This document shows positions 1 to 11,736 of a stretch of 64,000 nt of DNA, piece by piece. Numbering within the stretch: the first letter of the stretch is position 1; each line of letters opens with the position of its first letter. A program made the translations under genes and the position numbers. Source of the stretch: Zarea fungicola (lineage: Eukaryota; Ascomycota; Sordariomycetes; Hypocreales; Cordycipitaceae); contig FWCC01000006.1 in assembly GCA_900169235.1 (NCBI GenBank), positions 124,001 through 188,000 on the forward strand, given 5' to 3'. The notes under the pieces are model-generated. The model was not told the origin of the DNA, searched no databases, and saw nothing but the letters and a program-made list of their open reading frames with translations.

Positions 1-1042
1 CCGTGGGCTTCACGGCATGGAGCATGGGCGGTGGCTACGGCCCGCTGGACTCGCAGTATGGCCTCGGCGCCCATCAGATTGTCGGCGCCAAGGTGGTCAA
101 TGGCCACGGCAAGCTAATCGAGGCCGATGACCGTCTTCTCAAGGCCATTCGCGGCGGCGCTGGTTTCTTTGGCATTACCGTCGCCCTTACTGTCAAGGTG
201 TATCCTCTAGATGGGGTAAGCCGGCCCAGCTCGAATTCGTGCAGCGTGACGGGTGAAATCTTTTACTAATATTCTCTGAAATAGATACAATCCGGGATCT
301 TTCTCTTTGAGTCTTCAGATCTTGAAAAGACAACCACAGACGTCCTCACCGCATACAACAAACTGACGGAGAGTGGTCTGCCTAGCAACCTCTGCCTCAC
401 GCCCACAATTATGCCTTTGCCAGTTGCCGGCGTCGTATTTGCATTGTCCTTCATTTGGAATGGTCCTGCGTCCGATGAATCTCGCTTATGGGCCGAAAAG
501 GTCGGTGCCTGTGCCGCACGACTCCCTGGTCCTCCCGTTCAGACGACCACCATGTTGGCTGTTCTGCGCAACTTGACCAAGATTGTCCGACAAGAAATCC
601 GTGGCAACACTCAAAGTGTTGCTATTACCCACTTCTCACGGGAAACCATCTCTGTTTTGGCGGCCCAGGCAGTCAAGATCCCAGCTGCTGGCAATGGCGG
701 CTTCTTAATGATCCCGGTCCGCGCCGACAACCCGTCTTGTGCGAGCACGGCACCATCATCAGTGATACCATATGGTACGCCTCATATTAACCTTAATATT
801 TTCGGAATTGTGGACATTGCCGGCCCGGAACAAGTTGAGCAGGCCATGGTGAGCTGGGCTCAAGAAGCCAGGAACGAACTTGTCAAAGTCGACGCTGTGG
901 CCAATTTTACATACCTACCAATCACTCATCCCGATCATCTCTGTATTGAGGATATATACGGTGAGAACATGGAGTTTATGCGCCAGGTCAAGAAGCAGCA
1001 GGACCCTGAAAATGTGTTTAACAATGGACTCGTTCGGCTGTG
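1..1042 (+). CDS. FAD-linked oxidoreductase, berberine-bridge type (5' partial)
   Basis: This is the C-terminal part of an FAD-binding PCMH/BBE-type oxidoreductase; the gene starts left of the window. Exon 1 is open from base 3 to 215. An intron at 216-284 (GTAAGC..ATAG) joins it in phase 0 to an exon at 285-1042, taking the protein from a Gly-Gly-Gly-Tyr-Gly-Pro segment (end of the FAD-binding fold) through to a BBE-like C-terminus. The last 40 residues show the usual Y-G-E-N-x-E ... D-P-E-N-V-F-N-N-G ending of this family, whose members oxidise alcohols, sugars or alkaloid-like substrates with a flavin, often in fungal secondary metabolism. The FAD-attachment His/Cys region lies outside the window, so the linkage type and substrate cannot be judged. 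Confidence 0.85.
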
Positions 1043-1437
1043 ATTTTCAACCTCGCGAATGGGAAGAAAAGGGAATAGTCCATTAAGCTCTGCAATGTAC
1101 TTGACATAGTTGTCGTTGGAATTACGAGGCTATCAAGTATTTCTATGAGATCACAAGCCCAGGGGCGAGTTTCCAATGGCGGCTTAGGCAAATTTGGCTA
1201 TGTCGAGGTACATCTTCCCAACCATTCCAAGCATTTCATGTCTAAACTTGTCCTTGAATTCATCATGGGTCCATTCCATAGTTTAAAATGTCGATATAGG
1301 GAAATAGATACTAAATCAACGAGGTAATTCATGTGCTGAAAGTTAAGCCTATGCTACATGTTTCTAAACTGACGATTTAAATGCGTAGTATAGCTATACC
1401 ATGCATGACCTCGAATTTACTACCTGGTTCTCCAACC
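1043..1437. other. Intergenic, convergent 3' regions
   Basis: This spacer separates the 3' end of the oxidoreductase from the 3' end of the minus-strand secreted protein. Short open frames here show no family pattern. I see nothing beyond AT-rich 3' sequence. Confidence 0.5.
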
Positions 1438-2061
1438 CTAGAATTCCGTACATCCACTTCCTTCCTTGGGGGTAAGCTGAATCAACTTGTAAGTTTTCTT
1501 GGGGTCGTAGTGGGCCGTGTTGTTAAAGTAATCACCCGTGACTACTTTGTCCACCCTTTCGTAGTTCGACGGATCAGCACAGGCAGCAGAACTAGTACCC
1601 TCAATGGCTGGTGCTGCACCCGATTCATTGTCGCCCTGCGCAAATCCACAAGGCCAGTGCTTGCTTGCGCGAGGATTGTCGTAGTTCCACCAAATCCAGT
1701 ACCACTCGTCTCCATATTGCCAAGTTCCAGTTTGATATGGCCCTTTGCAGTGGTATCCATTATTCATGCACTGGTTCCATATCTCGTTGAATGCTCCCTC
1801 GAGATTAACGTTGTAGCCGTTCTTCCATTGAGCTTGGAGTTGGAGGTAGTTGGTGTAGTATTTGTCATAGCTGCAGACATAATCGGCGTCCTTGTCGTCC
1901 CCGTTCGCAATGATGCGTATGCAAGCCTGAAGACGATTCCAGGCTTCGCCCGAAGGGACACGTTCGAGGGTGAACAGATTACCGCAATTTGCAGCCTGGC
2001 ATCCCGTAATCAATCCCAGAGCGGCAACTAAACCCGCCTTGTAGGTAGTTGAAAACAACAT
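1438..2061 (-). CDS. Secreted protein of unknown function, Trp/Tyr-rich (207 aa)
   Basis: Single-exon ORF with an N-terminal hydrophobic signal peptide of about 23 residues ending in Cys-Gln-Ala-Ala. The mature part has eight cysteines and is very rich in Trp, Tyr and Asn, including a W-x-Y-G-D-E-W-Y-W-I-W-W cluster around residue 117. There are no transmembrane segments after the signal peptide. The size, cysteines and signal peptide fit a secreted effector-like or surface protein. No family is recognised and no enzymatic motif is visible. An ATATAAAG box lies about 190 bases upstream on the minus strand (near 2250), which could serve as its TATA element. The uninterrupted frame and clear secretion signal make it a real gene; its function is unknown. 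Confidence 0.75.
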   Translation of the reverse strand: MLFSTTYKAGLVAALGLITGCQAANCGNLFTLERVPSGEAWNRLQACIRIIANGDDKDADYVCSYDKYYTNYLQLQAQWKNGYNVNLEGAFNEIWNQCMNNGYHCKGPYQTGTWQYGDEWYWIWWNYDNPRASKHWPCGFAQGDNESGAAPAIEGTSSAACADPSNYERVDKVVTGDYFNNTAHYDPKKTYKLIQLTPKEGSGCTEF

Positions 2062-4327
2062 GCTGTGGATTCTGGTGCGTAGTGTTTTGACAAAACTGGA
2101 AGTCAGGGAAGTTTGGCCACAGGAGAACCAAGGTAACGTGGAGGATCCGAATGTTTATTGTAACTGAGGACGTCTAGTTCTCTGCATGTGAGATGTGATG
2201 CTCGGAGTGTCTTACCATCGTTTCTCTGCATCATGGCGGAACATCCCCTCTTTATATCCAATCCAGAACATGGTAGGAGAACCCCAGATAGCTACAAAGC
2301 ATGTCAACTCTCTGTATTCCTTTCTCGTGATGATACTGCCATGGCAAGTTCCGTATTAAGGTTGGTAAACAATGCAATTTGTAAGATCCACCGCTTTGCC
2401 TGTTACCGGCGGCATATACCCACACATGGCTAAGCAGTAGCTTTAACGGGCGAAGAGATGTACAATTGTGTCAAAATTCAACATTACGTTGAAAGTGGGT
2501 TTCTGGGCGTAGGTCCACACCGTAGGGCTGAGCATCTAACTCTCCATACCAGTATAGTTATCCTCACCTTATGTCGAGCGACACTACTTGAACCTAATAG
2601 TCAACCGGCAAGCTAACTAATATTCTATTTCAAGTAGTGAGTTAACCAGTCAGCAGGGGAGAGCTGGCAGGAGAACTAGCTAATAAACCAGTTTGTTGGT
2701 TGGCCGACCCGATGTTTCCATATACTCACTAGCTCTAAGATAGGCTTGTTGGCCAGCCCTCTTGGGCTAGCTAGCTTGCTGACTGGCTGGCTAGGCCCAA
2801 CTCACTAACTGGAATGCATGTTAGTTAGCTTCTTAGTGCTGTATATCGAGGTTTGAAAGTATATGAGCTACTACGCCTATAAACGCAGGGAAAAAACCGT
2901 TTTGCTATGAGTTTCGGCACAAGTGTTCACCTCATAATCCATACCTGGTTCGCGAACAATCGCTAAGCACGGCGAATACCCATCGTAAGCACTAACTAGC
3001 AGTCGCGAGTAAGGGACAACAGGGGATCATTATACATAGCAACGCCAGCAGTTAAGAGCAATGACCGCGATTAGCCACTTTGAGCACTTTCCGCCACACC
3101 AACTAGCCTTTGTAGAGGCTTCAGGGCCGCGCCATTAGCTGATGAGGTAGCAGCGTCCTTGATTTGATTGGCCAGAAATATCTTTATACGGAGAAGCTGG
3201 CGCCAACTCGGATGTTTCCGGCAGTTGTGAGTGGCCACTGGTGGTACACTCTGGAAAACTTCCAAATTGGGACATATCTGGCAGTGGTAATACGCCAGGA
3301 TTGGCCTTTGGGAGCATCTTCAACGGGGGAAACGCGGGCTGACAAGTTAAAATCCAGGAAAGGAAAGAGACTCTGTGCAACTCCGTACAACTTGGCTGCC
3401 CGGGTTATACAATATTTCGCAAGCTGCCCTGGGAAGCAACGTGGATTACAATTCGGAGCAGCCGGTACAAGTTCATTAAATCTAACGATGTAATATCTCC
3501 TTGCGCCGAATTATTTGGAACTCTTCGAAGACTATTAGCCGTATCGGATCATCAGGTATCCTAGCATCTCACCAGCCGGTCTATTGCTGGTTTGGCCCCT
3601 CTCCGCTGGTGATAACCATGGTCCTGGATTCATTTTAGAGAAAAGTAAAGCAAATCTAGAAGTAAGGTCTATGCCTTCGGGCCCAGCTACGTTGAATTCA
3701 GTGCAAGGTAGCCCGCCCTCTAAATTATATCTATAGACCAATTAGCTATGAATTTTCACAAAATTAAATAACACATTATCCTTCCTTATTATAAGGTTAT
3801 ATTTGTTAAAGATATATTCTTAAATACTTAATTAATTAGTTCTAATTACAATATTTCCTTAATCCCTAAACTTAGTTCCCTTACAGAGTATTCCTGGCGC
3901 TTCTATCTGCACAACTGGGCATAAAGACTCTGAGAATACGAGAGGCGTCGCTGGCTCAATTTCCACATCTTCCTGGAAAAGCTTTTTCTCAGGTATTTGA
4001 CGAGGCCGGTTTTTCCCGCCAAAAAAGCTAGGCCAACCGTCGCACGTTTTGCATAACTTGCTGTTGGATACAGTGAGGCCCCTGCAATATTGGTTTCCGA
4101 TAGGCTTGCCTGTAGCAAATAATGTGTATTGTTGGGCAAACTATTTCATTTGTTGAGGCGGCACGAGTACCATGTTGACACGGAGTGCCCCGAAGATGCG
4201 AGCTCCCGTGGATTCACTCGGTATGGTACATTGTAAGCAGTCTTATCTGAGCTTATATTTTAAGTAAGGTCGTTGCATTTCAGCTGAAAATTTAAATGCA
4301 ATACCATGACAGTCTGCAGCTGTAGAG
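2062..4327. other. Long gene-poor region with decayed repeat and AT-rich stretch
   Basis: No convincing gene. The segment starts with the promoter of the minus-strand secreted protein, contains the imperfect inverted repeat at 2610-2831, and turns AT-rich at about 3740-3900. The overlapping frames at 3071-3493 lie on both strands and show no domain. The base composition and broken frames suggest old, decayed transposon or duplicated DNA. Confidence 0.5.
2610..2831. repeat. Imperfect inverted repeat (MITE-like, decayed)
   Basis: The left arm (2610-2655, starting AAGCTAACTAA) matches the reverse complement of the right arm (2777-2831, ending TTAGTTAGCTT). The matching blocks are AAGCTAACTAA, TAGTGAGTT and CCAGTCAGCA, in the same order, with a gap of about 9 bases. 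The interior holds further weakly complementary GCTAGC/GGCTGGCC runs. No ORF lies inside. The structure suits a short non-autonomous element or a large foldback. The target-site duplication is not clear. Confidence 0.45.
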
Positions 4328-6251
4328 TTATACTTTGGCTAATATCATTCGTAAGCCAGAATTGGTAACTCGCTGTACGATACCGCCAGCAAGATCAAAG
4401 TCAAACTCATCGGCTGCAAATCCAGCGTAGCGCATCTGGTCGACTTGGAACCAGGGTCTGCACACGTCGGCCAGCACAGATGCACGTTGCTCTTTGCCAG
4501 TGGCGCTCGAGACAGTCTCGACTTGCATCCGCCACCGTCCACCTTCCCCAATGGGATACAGTCTAGCTTCCATGTCCCCAGGTGCGAAACCCTTGAATGC
4601 AGACAGCGTGTCCAGGATGGACTTGCCGCCACTTGTCCACGATGTGATGACGATCCCGGGCCCGTCGTCTACAGCGAGCTCCAACTCTGCCAGCGACCCA
4701 TTCCGACCACCTGCGGCGCCTCTGTACGTTCCAGCGTATAGGTGGCGCGCCTGCTCTCTAGACATGGCATCCAGCATGGATACCAGCTCCGCAATAGCAA
4801 TCTCCATGAGCGCTACCGTGGGTGTGTACGCGTCCGTGCCGGCGACGAGAATTGTGGCCGATATTCCGTAGTCCGGGAAGAGCAGCACCTCCGCCGAGTA
4901 GCCCGGCAGGTCTCCCGACTTTGTATACACATCCACCGTCCGACCGTCCGATGTGAGGTTCTGCAGGCGAAATATCTCCCAAGGCATTCCCACAGCCGTC
5001 GCCATACCACCCGCAAAGGTTGCAGGTTTGAGCCACCGGTGGGTTTGTGCAGCCGACAACTGCACATGGCCAAGAATTGACCGCATGAGGGCTGTGATGT
5101 CCCTCGAAGTCGAGTACACTCCTGCTGCTCTGCAAGAGACGACGGAGCCTCGGGTGTTAGACTCTATAACCAATGCACTTGGGGGTGGTGCTGGCACTAT
5201 TTCAAATGGGGTTACTTACGAATTAAAATTTCCAATGGCGTAGCCCATAAACACGCCCGCTTCTCCAGGAGGGATAATGGCATTCGACAGGTCGGGGCTC
5301 GTAAGTCCCGTGGAAGTCAGATTGAGGGGCTTTGCAATGCTGTCGTGGATCATGGTGTCAAAAGTCTTGCCTGTAATGTTCTGGAGTGCAAATGCAAGAA
5401 GCGTAAACCCTTGATCTGAGTATGCTGGCCGGTCATTGACCTGCCATACTAGTCTGTTGTTTCGCAAGCCGTCAAAGAACTCTGGATCAAAGCACATGGT
5501 GTTATCAGCAAACTTGTGTAAACATTTAAGCCACTTTTTTGTTGTTATTCACTTTTATGGCATACCTGATCTACTGCATGTACTCAGACCGAGGCCGTCG
5601 CACGTCGGGATATCCTTTTCCTGTGGTATTGGGAATCCTCCAGCCTCTAGCATCGCATGCGCTTCCGAGTACAAATCAAATGCTCGACCTGAAGATATAA
5701 TTCTTTAGCTTTTTTTCTACACTTTTTCCATTCTTCCCTTTTTCTGCTGGTAAAAATCGCATCGGCATCAAAAACTCACCGTCTCGGGGTACGCCGCCTA
5801 GGTGGCTGGCCAGCATGCGCAGAGTAATCTCGTCGTAGTGATGAATATCCCGGAGCTCTGGCACAAAGTGCGAAACCGGGGTATCGAGCGCAGCAGGTGC
5901 CTCGAGCAGCAGAGCGAGGGATGCAAAGATTTTGGTAATGCTGGCAACGCGGTACACAGTGTCAGCCGTTACCTCGCATGTACCTGTCGAGTTCCGGATC
6001 GGCGCCGTGCGATAGTGTTCATAGAGTGTGGACTCTGCCGACGTGACCTGCACAGAGAAAGACGTTGTGGATGTGTTCCAATTGAGCTCTGTCTCTGGTT
6101 GCCTCAAAAGCTCTCGAATCGCGCTGTCAAGTGAGTCAAACTTGGCGCCATTGAGATCTGGCGGCGGGAGTACCGGACCAGACGGTGGGCATTTAGCTTT
6201 CGCGAACACGGCTACAGGTGCCGCGAATAGATAAATAATGTTCAGTTTCAT
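4328..6251 (-). CDS. Secreted beta-lactamase-fold serine hydrolase (568 aa)
   Basis: Four exons on the minus strand: 6251-5780, 5688-5566, 5481-5220 and 5177-4328, giving 568 residues. A signal peptide (about residues 1-18) is followed by a class-C beta-lactamase / penicillin-binding fold. The catalytic S-x-x-K is seen as S-I-T-K near residue 105, and a Y-S-D triad serves as the Y-x-N equivalent after D-R-P-A. This architecture matches fungal secreted 'beta-lactamase-like' proteins, which act on ester or amide substrates and are not shown to be antibiotic-resistance enzymes. Introns 2 and 3 were placed by restoring conserved C-S-R-S-E-F-F-D-G-L and G-N-F-N-S-A-L-V frames. The C-terminal 190 residues form the additional beta-rich domain common in this group. 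The physiological substrate is unknown. Confidence 0.8.
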
Positions 6252-8109
6252 TTTGTTGTATTGTTATTCTTTCAATGTGTAATGGTTGTTGCTCTTCATG
6301 CTGGTGGCCAAAACATTATTTATATGGGCTCTGAAATATGCCGTAGAAACGCATTTATATACCTTGACAGCTGTTCCATGGAGATTATATGTTGCTTTTC
6401 TGCTAAATTCGCCATTTGCAGAGTTGGAAGTATCGAAGCAACGAAACTGACGCATAAGCGATCGCATTCATCAGCTTCAGCGCCGAACAACACGCACGCC
6501 GAGAAGGCGGAGACTGTGCCGTATTCTTCGCGAATTGGCGAAAGCAGCATAATAACCCCACTGTACTCGCACTCGTTGCACTTCTTTTGTTTTTTTTGTT
6601 TTGTTTTGTTTAGCCGCAGGTTCATGCAAAGGCATTAAAGCTGCCAACTTTACTTTTAGAGTTCGAATCTGGCAAGGGGATGCTTTGATCGGCAACTTGC
6701 CCAACACTTGACTTACCCAGTTGGCTAAGAAATGTGTTGGGCTTGTTTTCCGCTAGGATTGTGCCAATGGCCTTGGAGACGCAATCCCGCGTCGATCCGA
6801 CATTTAATCCGAGACGCGTCGTTACGTAGCTATCATTCTACTGGCTGTAAAAGCCGGCGCAAGTTAAATCGCAAGTTAAATCTTGAGGCTACTTGTGCGG
6901 GATCGTCTACCCAATTCGCTAACTAGTTCAACAACACATCGACAGCAGCTGCTGGCATAAAGTCGGCACCGCCATGGAATCTCATATTAATCAACGGTGG
7001 AGAGTCGATTTTAATTGTAATAAGGTTCTTACGAAGCTGACTGGCGCGCACATATGGACTATATTATTTTAGACACTGAAAACGCAACGGTTAGAGAAAC
7101 TTGGTCTGTGGCGCAGCGTCTGCGAAAACAAAAGGTAACTGTCGGGTAGAATCCCGAATTGAAGCATTGAAACATGGCACTGCAAATGGACAAGGAACCT
7201 GCTGTTACAGAAGATGACACAACATCTCCTAGCGTTACGCTATTGAGAAAGGCGGGCGGGTTGCAATATGCCTCAGTTTACGCAATGTTAAGTTTGCTGA
7301 CGAGTGTTACTTTGCATCCGCATCGTTGGAGGTGGGGAGAGGGTAACTACAAAAGGGAGGATCATGGCAAGTTCCAACTCTTCATGCATGTCTTCTTGCT
7401 GTCCCCGCCGCCACAATTCGGCACTTGGCCGGTCTCCTATTAGACTCGCACATGAGTTTGCCGTTCTTCCACTGCTGATTCATATCAACGGCCAGTGTTG
7501 AAATCGTTTCTCTATGATCATATTGCTCAACTATTTCGATGTACTATTAACCCACAAAGTCGTAAAGATGCAAAAGATCCTAGCTCAGTCAGCGTCGGTC
7601 AGGCTTCGGTCAGGCGTCTCCATACCGCGCCACCAAAATTGGGGGCTGTTTTCTCCTCTTGCAAATTGCCAAAAGAGGCATAGAGCGGTCCCAGGAGAAA
7701 TCAAACCTTGCTGGTATACGAGTGTCTATGCATATGCATATGCATCCCTAATATATTGTAAATGCAGTGTGACATGCCCGGTGAGGCTGATTCACTGCAG
7801 GCAGTGAGCAATAGACCACTCCAGGCCCTGTCCACGGTCGGCTGAAGACATGCAGTCACCGGAGTTGAATGAAGACAGAGCAGCACCATAGCTGCAGATG
7901 AATTATGATTTAATTGGAGTAGTAACGGTCAGGGAGATGGCGCGGCCAAAGAATTCATCCCAATCCACAATGGCCACCTTCATCCTTGTCATGCGTTATT
8001 ATAGAAGTCTCTTAATGCAATAAGCTCGATTACGTGCACTTAAATTAATAGCCCATAGACTCTTTTTATATTGTCTCTATAGAATGTCTAGAGTATCATA
8101 GTGTCTGCT
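6252..8109. other. Gene-poor intergenic region
   Basis: No supported gene. It includes the promoter of the beta-lactamase-like gene, a T-rich tract near 6588-6612, and a TATGCA repeat at about 7729-7746. Open frames at 7174-7443 and 7495-7807 lack codon continuity and recognisable domains. Confidence 0.5.
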
Positions 8110-8696
8110 CTAAGCTGGGAACACAAAGGCGGCAATGCCCTCATAGGTGTACCCAAGTTTTCGGACGGCATTGTCCATCTCCGCCGCATTTGTGGTGTAG
8201 AAATGGTCTCTGGCACTGCCGCTGTAGGTGCGGTAAAACGGAACCGTGTCTGCTCTGTCACCCGACCCAAAGACGTAGCCGGCAATGCCCTCGTTGGTGT
8301 AGCCCAGGTTGTTTGCCGCATTGTCGCGCTCGGCGGCCGAGGTGGTGTAGAAATGATCTCTGGCAGAAGCCGAGTACAGGCGGTAGAATGGGACAGTTTG
8401 CGCTGCCGGGCCGTTGTAGATGCGTGCAGCACTCCCCTCTGCGGTGTAGCCAAGGTTGTTCACGGCATTCAGGTACTCATTGTAGTCTGTTGTGTAGAAG
8501 TGGTCCTTGGCACTCCCACTGTATGCTCGCCAGAATGGCGTGACAAACGATGTCGCTTGCTGTGAAGTCGGTCAGATTCTCATCAAATTATAAGGTGGTG
8601 GCTCAAATGGCCGGAGGTGAGGGGAGAACTTACTACCGCCTCCGAGGCAGTGACGGTAACGGCGCACAGGGCGGCAATTACGGACAAGAAACGCAT
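8110..8696 (-). CDS. Secreted protein with three DUF5648-type repeats (170 aa)
   Basis: Two exons: 8696-8634 encodes a 21-residue signal peptide, and 8559-8110 the mature protein. The intron 8633-8560 has GTAAGT and TTCACAG signals and joins in phase 0. The mature part is three tandem units of about 48 residues, each with P-F-[YW]-R-x-Y-S ... D-H-F-Y-T-T ... N-x-L-G-Y-x-x-E-G. This is the repeat found in bacterial and fungal secreted DUF5648 proteins, sometimes attached to peptidases or lysozyme-like domains; here nothing else is attached. Such repeats are thought to form a small beta-propeller-like or lectin-like surface. The ligand is unknown. The high similarity between units points to recent internal duplication. 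Confidence 0.85.
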
Positions 8697-10049
8697 CTTG
8701 GGTGAAATAAGAGCTTTAAGTGGATTTCCTAACATATCCATGGATATGTTAATTATTCAAGAAAGAGATTCTTGGGGCAATGAGGGTATATTTATGTGTA
8801 GACCCGAAGCTATGACTTCGGTGGGACTCTCGCTTGCTACGTTACACTACAGAATTCGATATGACTTCCTCTTTTGATTCAAAGCTAGTTCAACACTTTT
8901 ATGTTCTTTTTCTATTATATTATCAGTATTGCATAGAGCTGAACGAGGCTGAACGCATCGACGGGGGTCTGGACCTGCCCGTGAGGGGGACTACTGCAAC
9001 GAGGTTCCTGGCGGAGCGGGTCATATGCAGTGTTGTATAGCTTTGATGCAATTGATTTAGCAAAAGCTGTAGGTATAGATTAAGTAGCCAGCTGGATCCT
9101 GTCCATTTGCTGAACCAGTGTTATCATCAATAATTTGTAAAAGGCCGATGCTACATGCTTCGGTTTGAGGCGGAAGCCCGCGGCCGAACCTCATACATTC
9201 CCGCAATCTTTTCATATTTAGGCATGTTGCATTTTACTATGGGGCAAGTTTACGATTGCTGTTACTCAAATTAGGCCATTCTCTTTCTGAAACCTTACAC
9301 GGCCCGAACAGACGTCATGACCCAGTTAGTCCTGCTGTAGACTCCCAACGCGACGACTCATATTTATATTCAGCAAACGCTGTACACAAATTTTGGTCCC
9401 ACAGCTATCATTCAGGAATAAATTTCCTCAGTAAAATGATAGTTTCGAAGTGCCAGTGAGGGGGCATGTGCCCGCAAATTCGGATTGCGTCTCCGCTCAG
9501 TGCAGACACATCCATTGCATGACAGTACCTACCCGCCAACCTCCCGCTCCATTGCAGGCCACTCCTTATTCCTTATTCTGAATAAAAAAAACATGCGGGG
9601 CTTTTTTTGTTTTTATCTCTTAAAAATGGTTCGTGCTCTGGCCGATTTGAAAGAAACTGGGTTGGATATGGACGAGCGGAGAGCCGTGCTGGCAACATTG
9701 GGTCAACTACAGCATAAAGTCATAGAAAAGAGCGTACTTGCGTTCAAAACGTACACTACCTAGGTATATTATGCTTGTAGGAACCATTCTTAGCACTTTA
9801 GAGAATCTCTAAAGCTAGTCCCTAGCTATGTACCGGGGTTGAAAGCTGAAACTCGGCGATACTAAAATGGAACAACTAGAAAGACCCAAATAGCTTCTCA
9901 CAAAGGAAAACTTTCGCTATTAGCACGAATAAGAAGAATAATAGACGTGAAAGCTGTTATTCAAGTGTATTCTTATAGTTAAGTATGATTAACCCTAGGC
10001 AGTGATCTATTTTAGGGAATAGCATACTAATATAGACAGTTAAAACGAT
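8697..10049. other. Intergenic region without supported genes
   Basis: Upstream region of the DUF5648 gene followed by about 1 kb of AT-rich sequence. The only moderately open frame (9485-9763, plus) has no recognisable domain. I see no RNA gene or repeat. Confidence 0.5.
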
Positions 10050-10502
10050 TTACACCAGGTCACACGAACAGCGATCGTGCTGTCCGCATACATCTTCGAG
10101 GACCCATGTCGAGAAAAAGGTGCAAAGAGGGGTCCTGTTGTTGCACATGATAGGCCCAAATCTACTACATCTGCAGCAATTCTTGCAATCTGAATAGCCA
10201 ATGGCATAGTGATGATCAATAAATGGATTGCATTTGAACACTCGAGGAGGTGGTTTGATTTCGCGCCACGGGGCACATTCGTCTTCCATGCCATCCGGTG
10301 TTGGAAGCCCGTTTAGCTATAGATTAAACCAACTAGTTAGAAACGCGAAGTATTAAGAGACACTTCAACTTACGATAACTGAGTTGGTGTGCCCAAGGTT
10401 CCCAGGGTTACTCTGTCTCTTCAAATCACCACCAAGCGATGGTGTAGCAGCAGTAAGGGAAAGCGTGCCAAGGCACAAAAGACAAAAGGTTGAAAAGTAC
10501 AT
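10050..10502 (-). CDS. Small secreted cysteine-rich protein with Kex2 site (131 aa)
   Basis: Two exons, 10502-10374 and 10316-10050, joined in phase 0 across a 57-bp intron (GTAAGT..CTATAG). A signal peptide of about 20 residues is followed by a short propeptide ending at a Lys-Arg dibasic site (residues 28-29), the typical cut site of the Golgi protease Kex2. The mature C-terminal domain holds ten cysteines, including a C-x2-C-C-x-C cluster and a C-x7-C-x-C pair near the end. The small size, secretion signal, propeptide and dense cysteines fit a disulfide-stabilised effector or antimicrobial-type peptide. The exact family is not recognised. I do not claim any toxicity. Confidence 0.75.
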
Positions 10503-11736
10503 GTTACAAGTTGAGGGATAAAGGTGTGAGGTAAATTTGAGAGAAAATTAAAAAAAACTCCACGCATCTCCTGCTAGTTTATAGAAAAGGTTTCTCTTCT
10601 CTAGACTTACAATAGCATCCAGGCTATCTATACAGAAAGCCAGTAATGTTCTAGAACTTTTCTAATCTTTTTTCTCTTCTCACCTTGACATGGATCCCCT
10701 GCCGTGTTGCCCAGAGGATGGTGCCAGCTGATTACGAGGTAGAATAGGTCCGAATAACCAGCGTTGGTCTGGGGCTGGCTCTGCCGATTACTTTCGGCCT
10801 CTCGCAAAAGTCTGTATCCATGTGGGTCCGTCACAGCGTTTACAAAAGGCGAAATGTGTAGTGATTACTTTACATGCTTGCCAATGAACTCTATCTATGA
10901 TCGAGTCAGCACCGAAAAATCAGTAATCAACAAAACACACAAGCCACAATTGTGTCGCCTGTCTAGATATCTAACGCAATGAAATAGAACGCTAGTGCTT
11001 CTCCCTTTTCCTATTAGTGATAGTATTACTCCGAGCCCCGATGCCCTTGGCAAGGCGGCCTCGGATGTGCGGCTCTCTGGCATCCAGTATAGTGGATTCG
11101 GTGCATATCCGAATAGTGAATGCCAAGCTTTAGATCTTGATATTATCTAGACTCCGTCTTACTAGACAAAAATGTATTTCTTAAGCTAGCAATTCCTGTG
11201 GGTTCGCCGGCACCTATGCTACTGAGTTCTAGACACAGCTCCATGCTAGAATCTAAGAACTTGCAAGCTTCCATCACTCCATAATCAGTAATCAAGTACT
11301 TAGTAAACACCAAAATTTTCCTGGAAGACAATAAGCTGGTACGGGCTAATTGCCGCTACAGGCCAATTGTGGTAACTCGGTCCTCGGTCGTAATAATTTG
11401 CCCCAATCTTTGCAAATATAGCCATTCTAATCAGCGATAGGACCAAACCTCAAGCTCTTCTACGCTGTCAGCTTGGAAGCCAACGTTGATTATGAAGTCT
11501 ATCAGTATGGATTAATTAGGAACCGCAAAAGTGGATAGAGAAACAGACATACACGGACAAATATATAATATGTAATGAGTACCTGCTGTGTGTAATAGTC
11601 AACTCTAGTATTAATCACTGCTTTTGTGTTCCAGATGCACTTTTTCCCCGGTAGGATCTAGTTGGCCCCTTTTGAACAAAACCGAGCTTTACTCCTTTTA
11701 CTACTGTGCTTCTAACTAACATCTTTTGAAACAGAA
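10503..11736. other. Intergenic region between two secreted-protein genes
   Basis: Divergent promoter space between the minus-strand cysteine-rich protein and the plus-strand secreted protein at 11737. Short frames at 10628-11083 have no domain, and no conserved element was identified. Confidence 0.5.

Noticed and set aside
6655..6675. GTTCGAATC T-loop-like sequence
   Set aside because: The flanking bases cannot form a T-arm stem or acceptor stem; likely chance.
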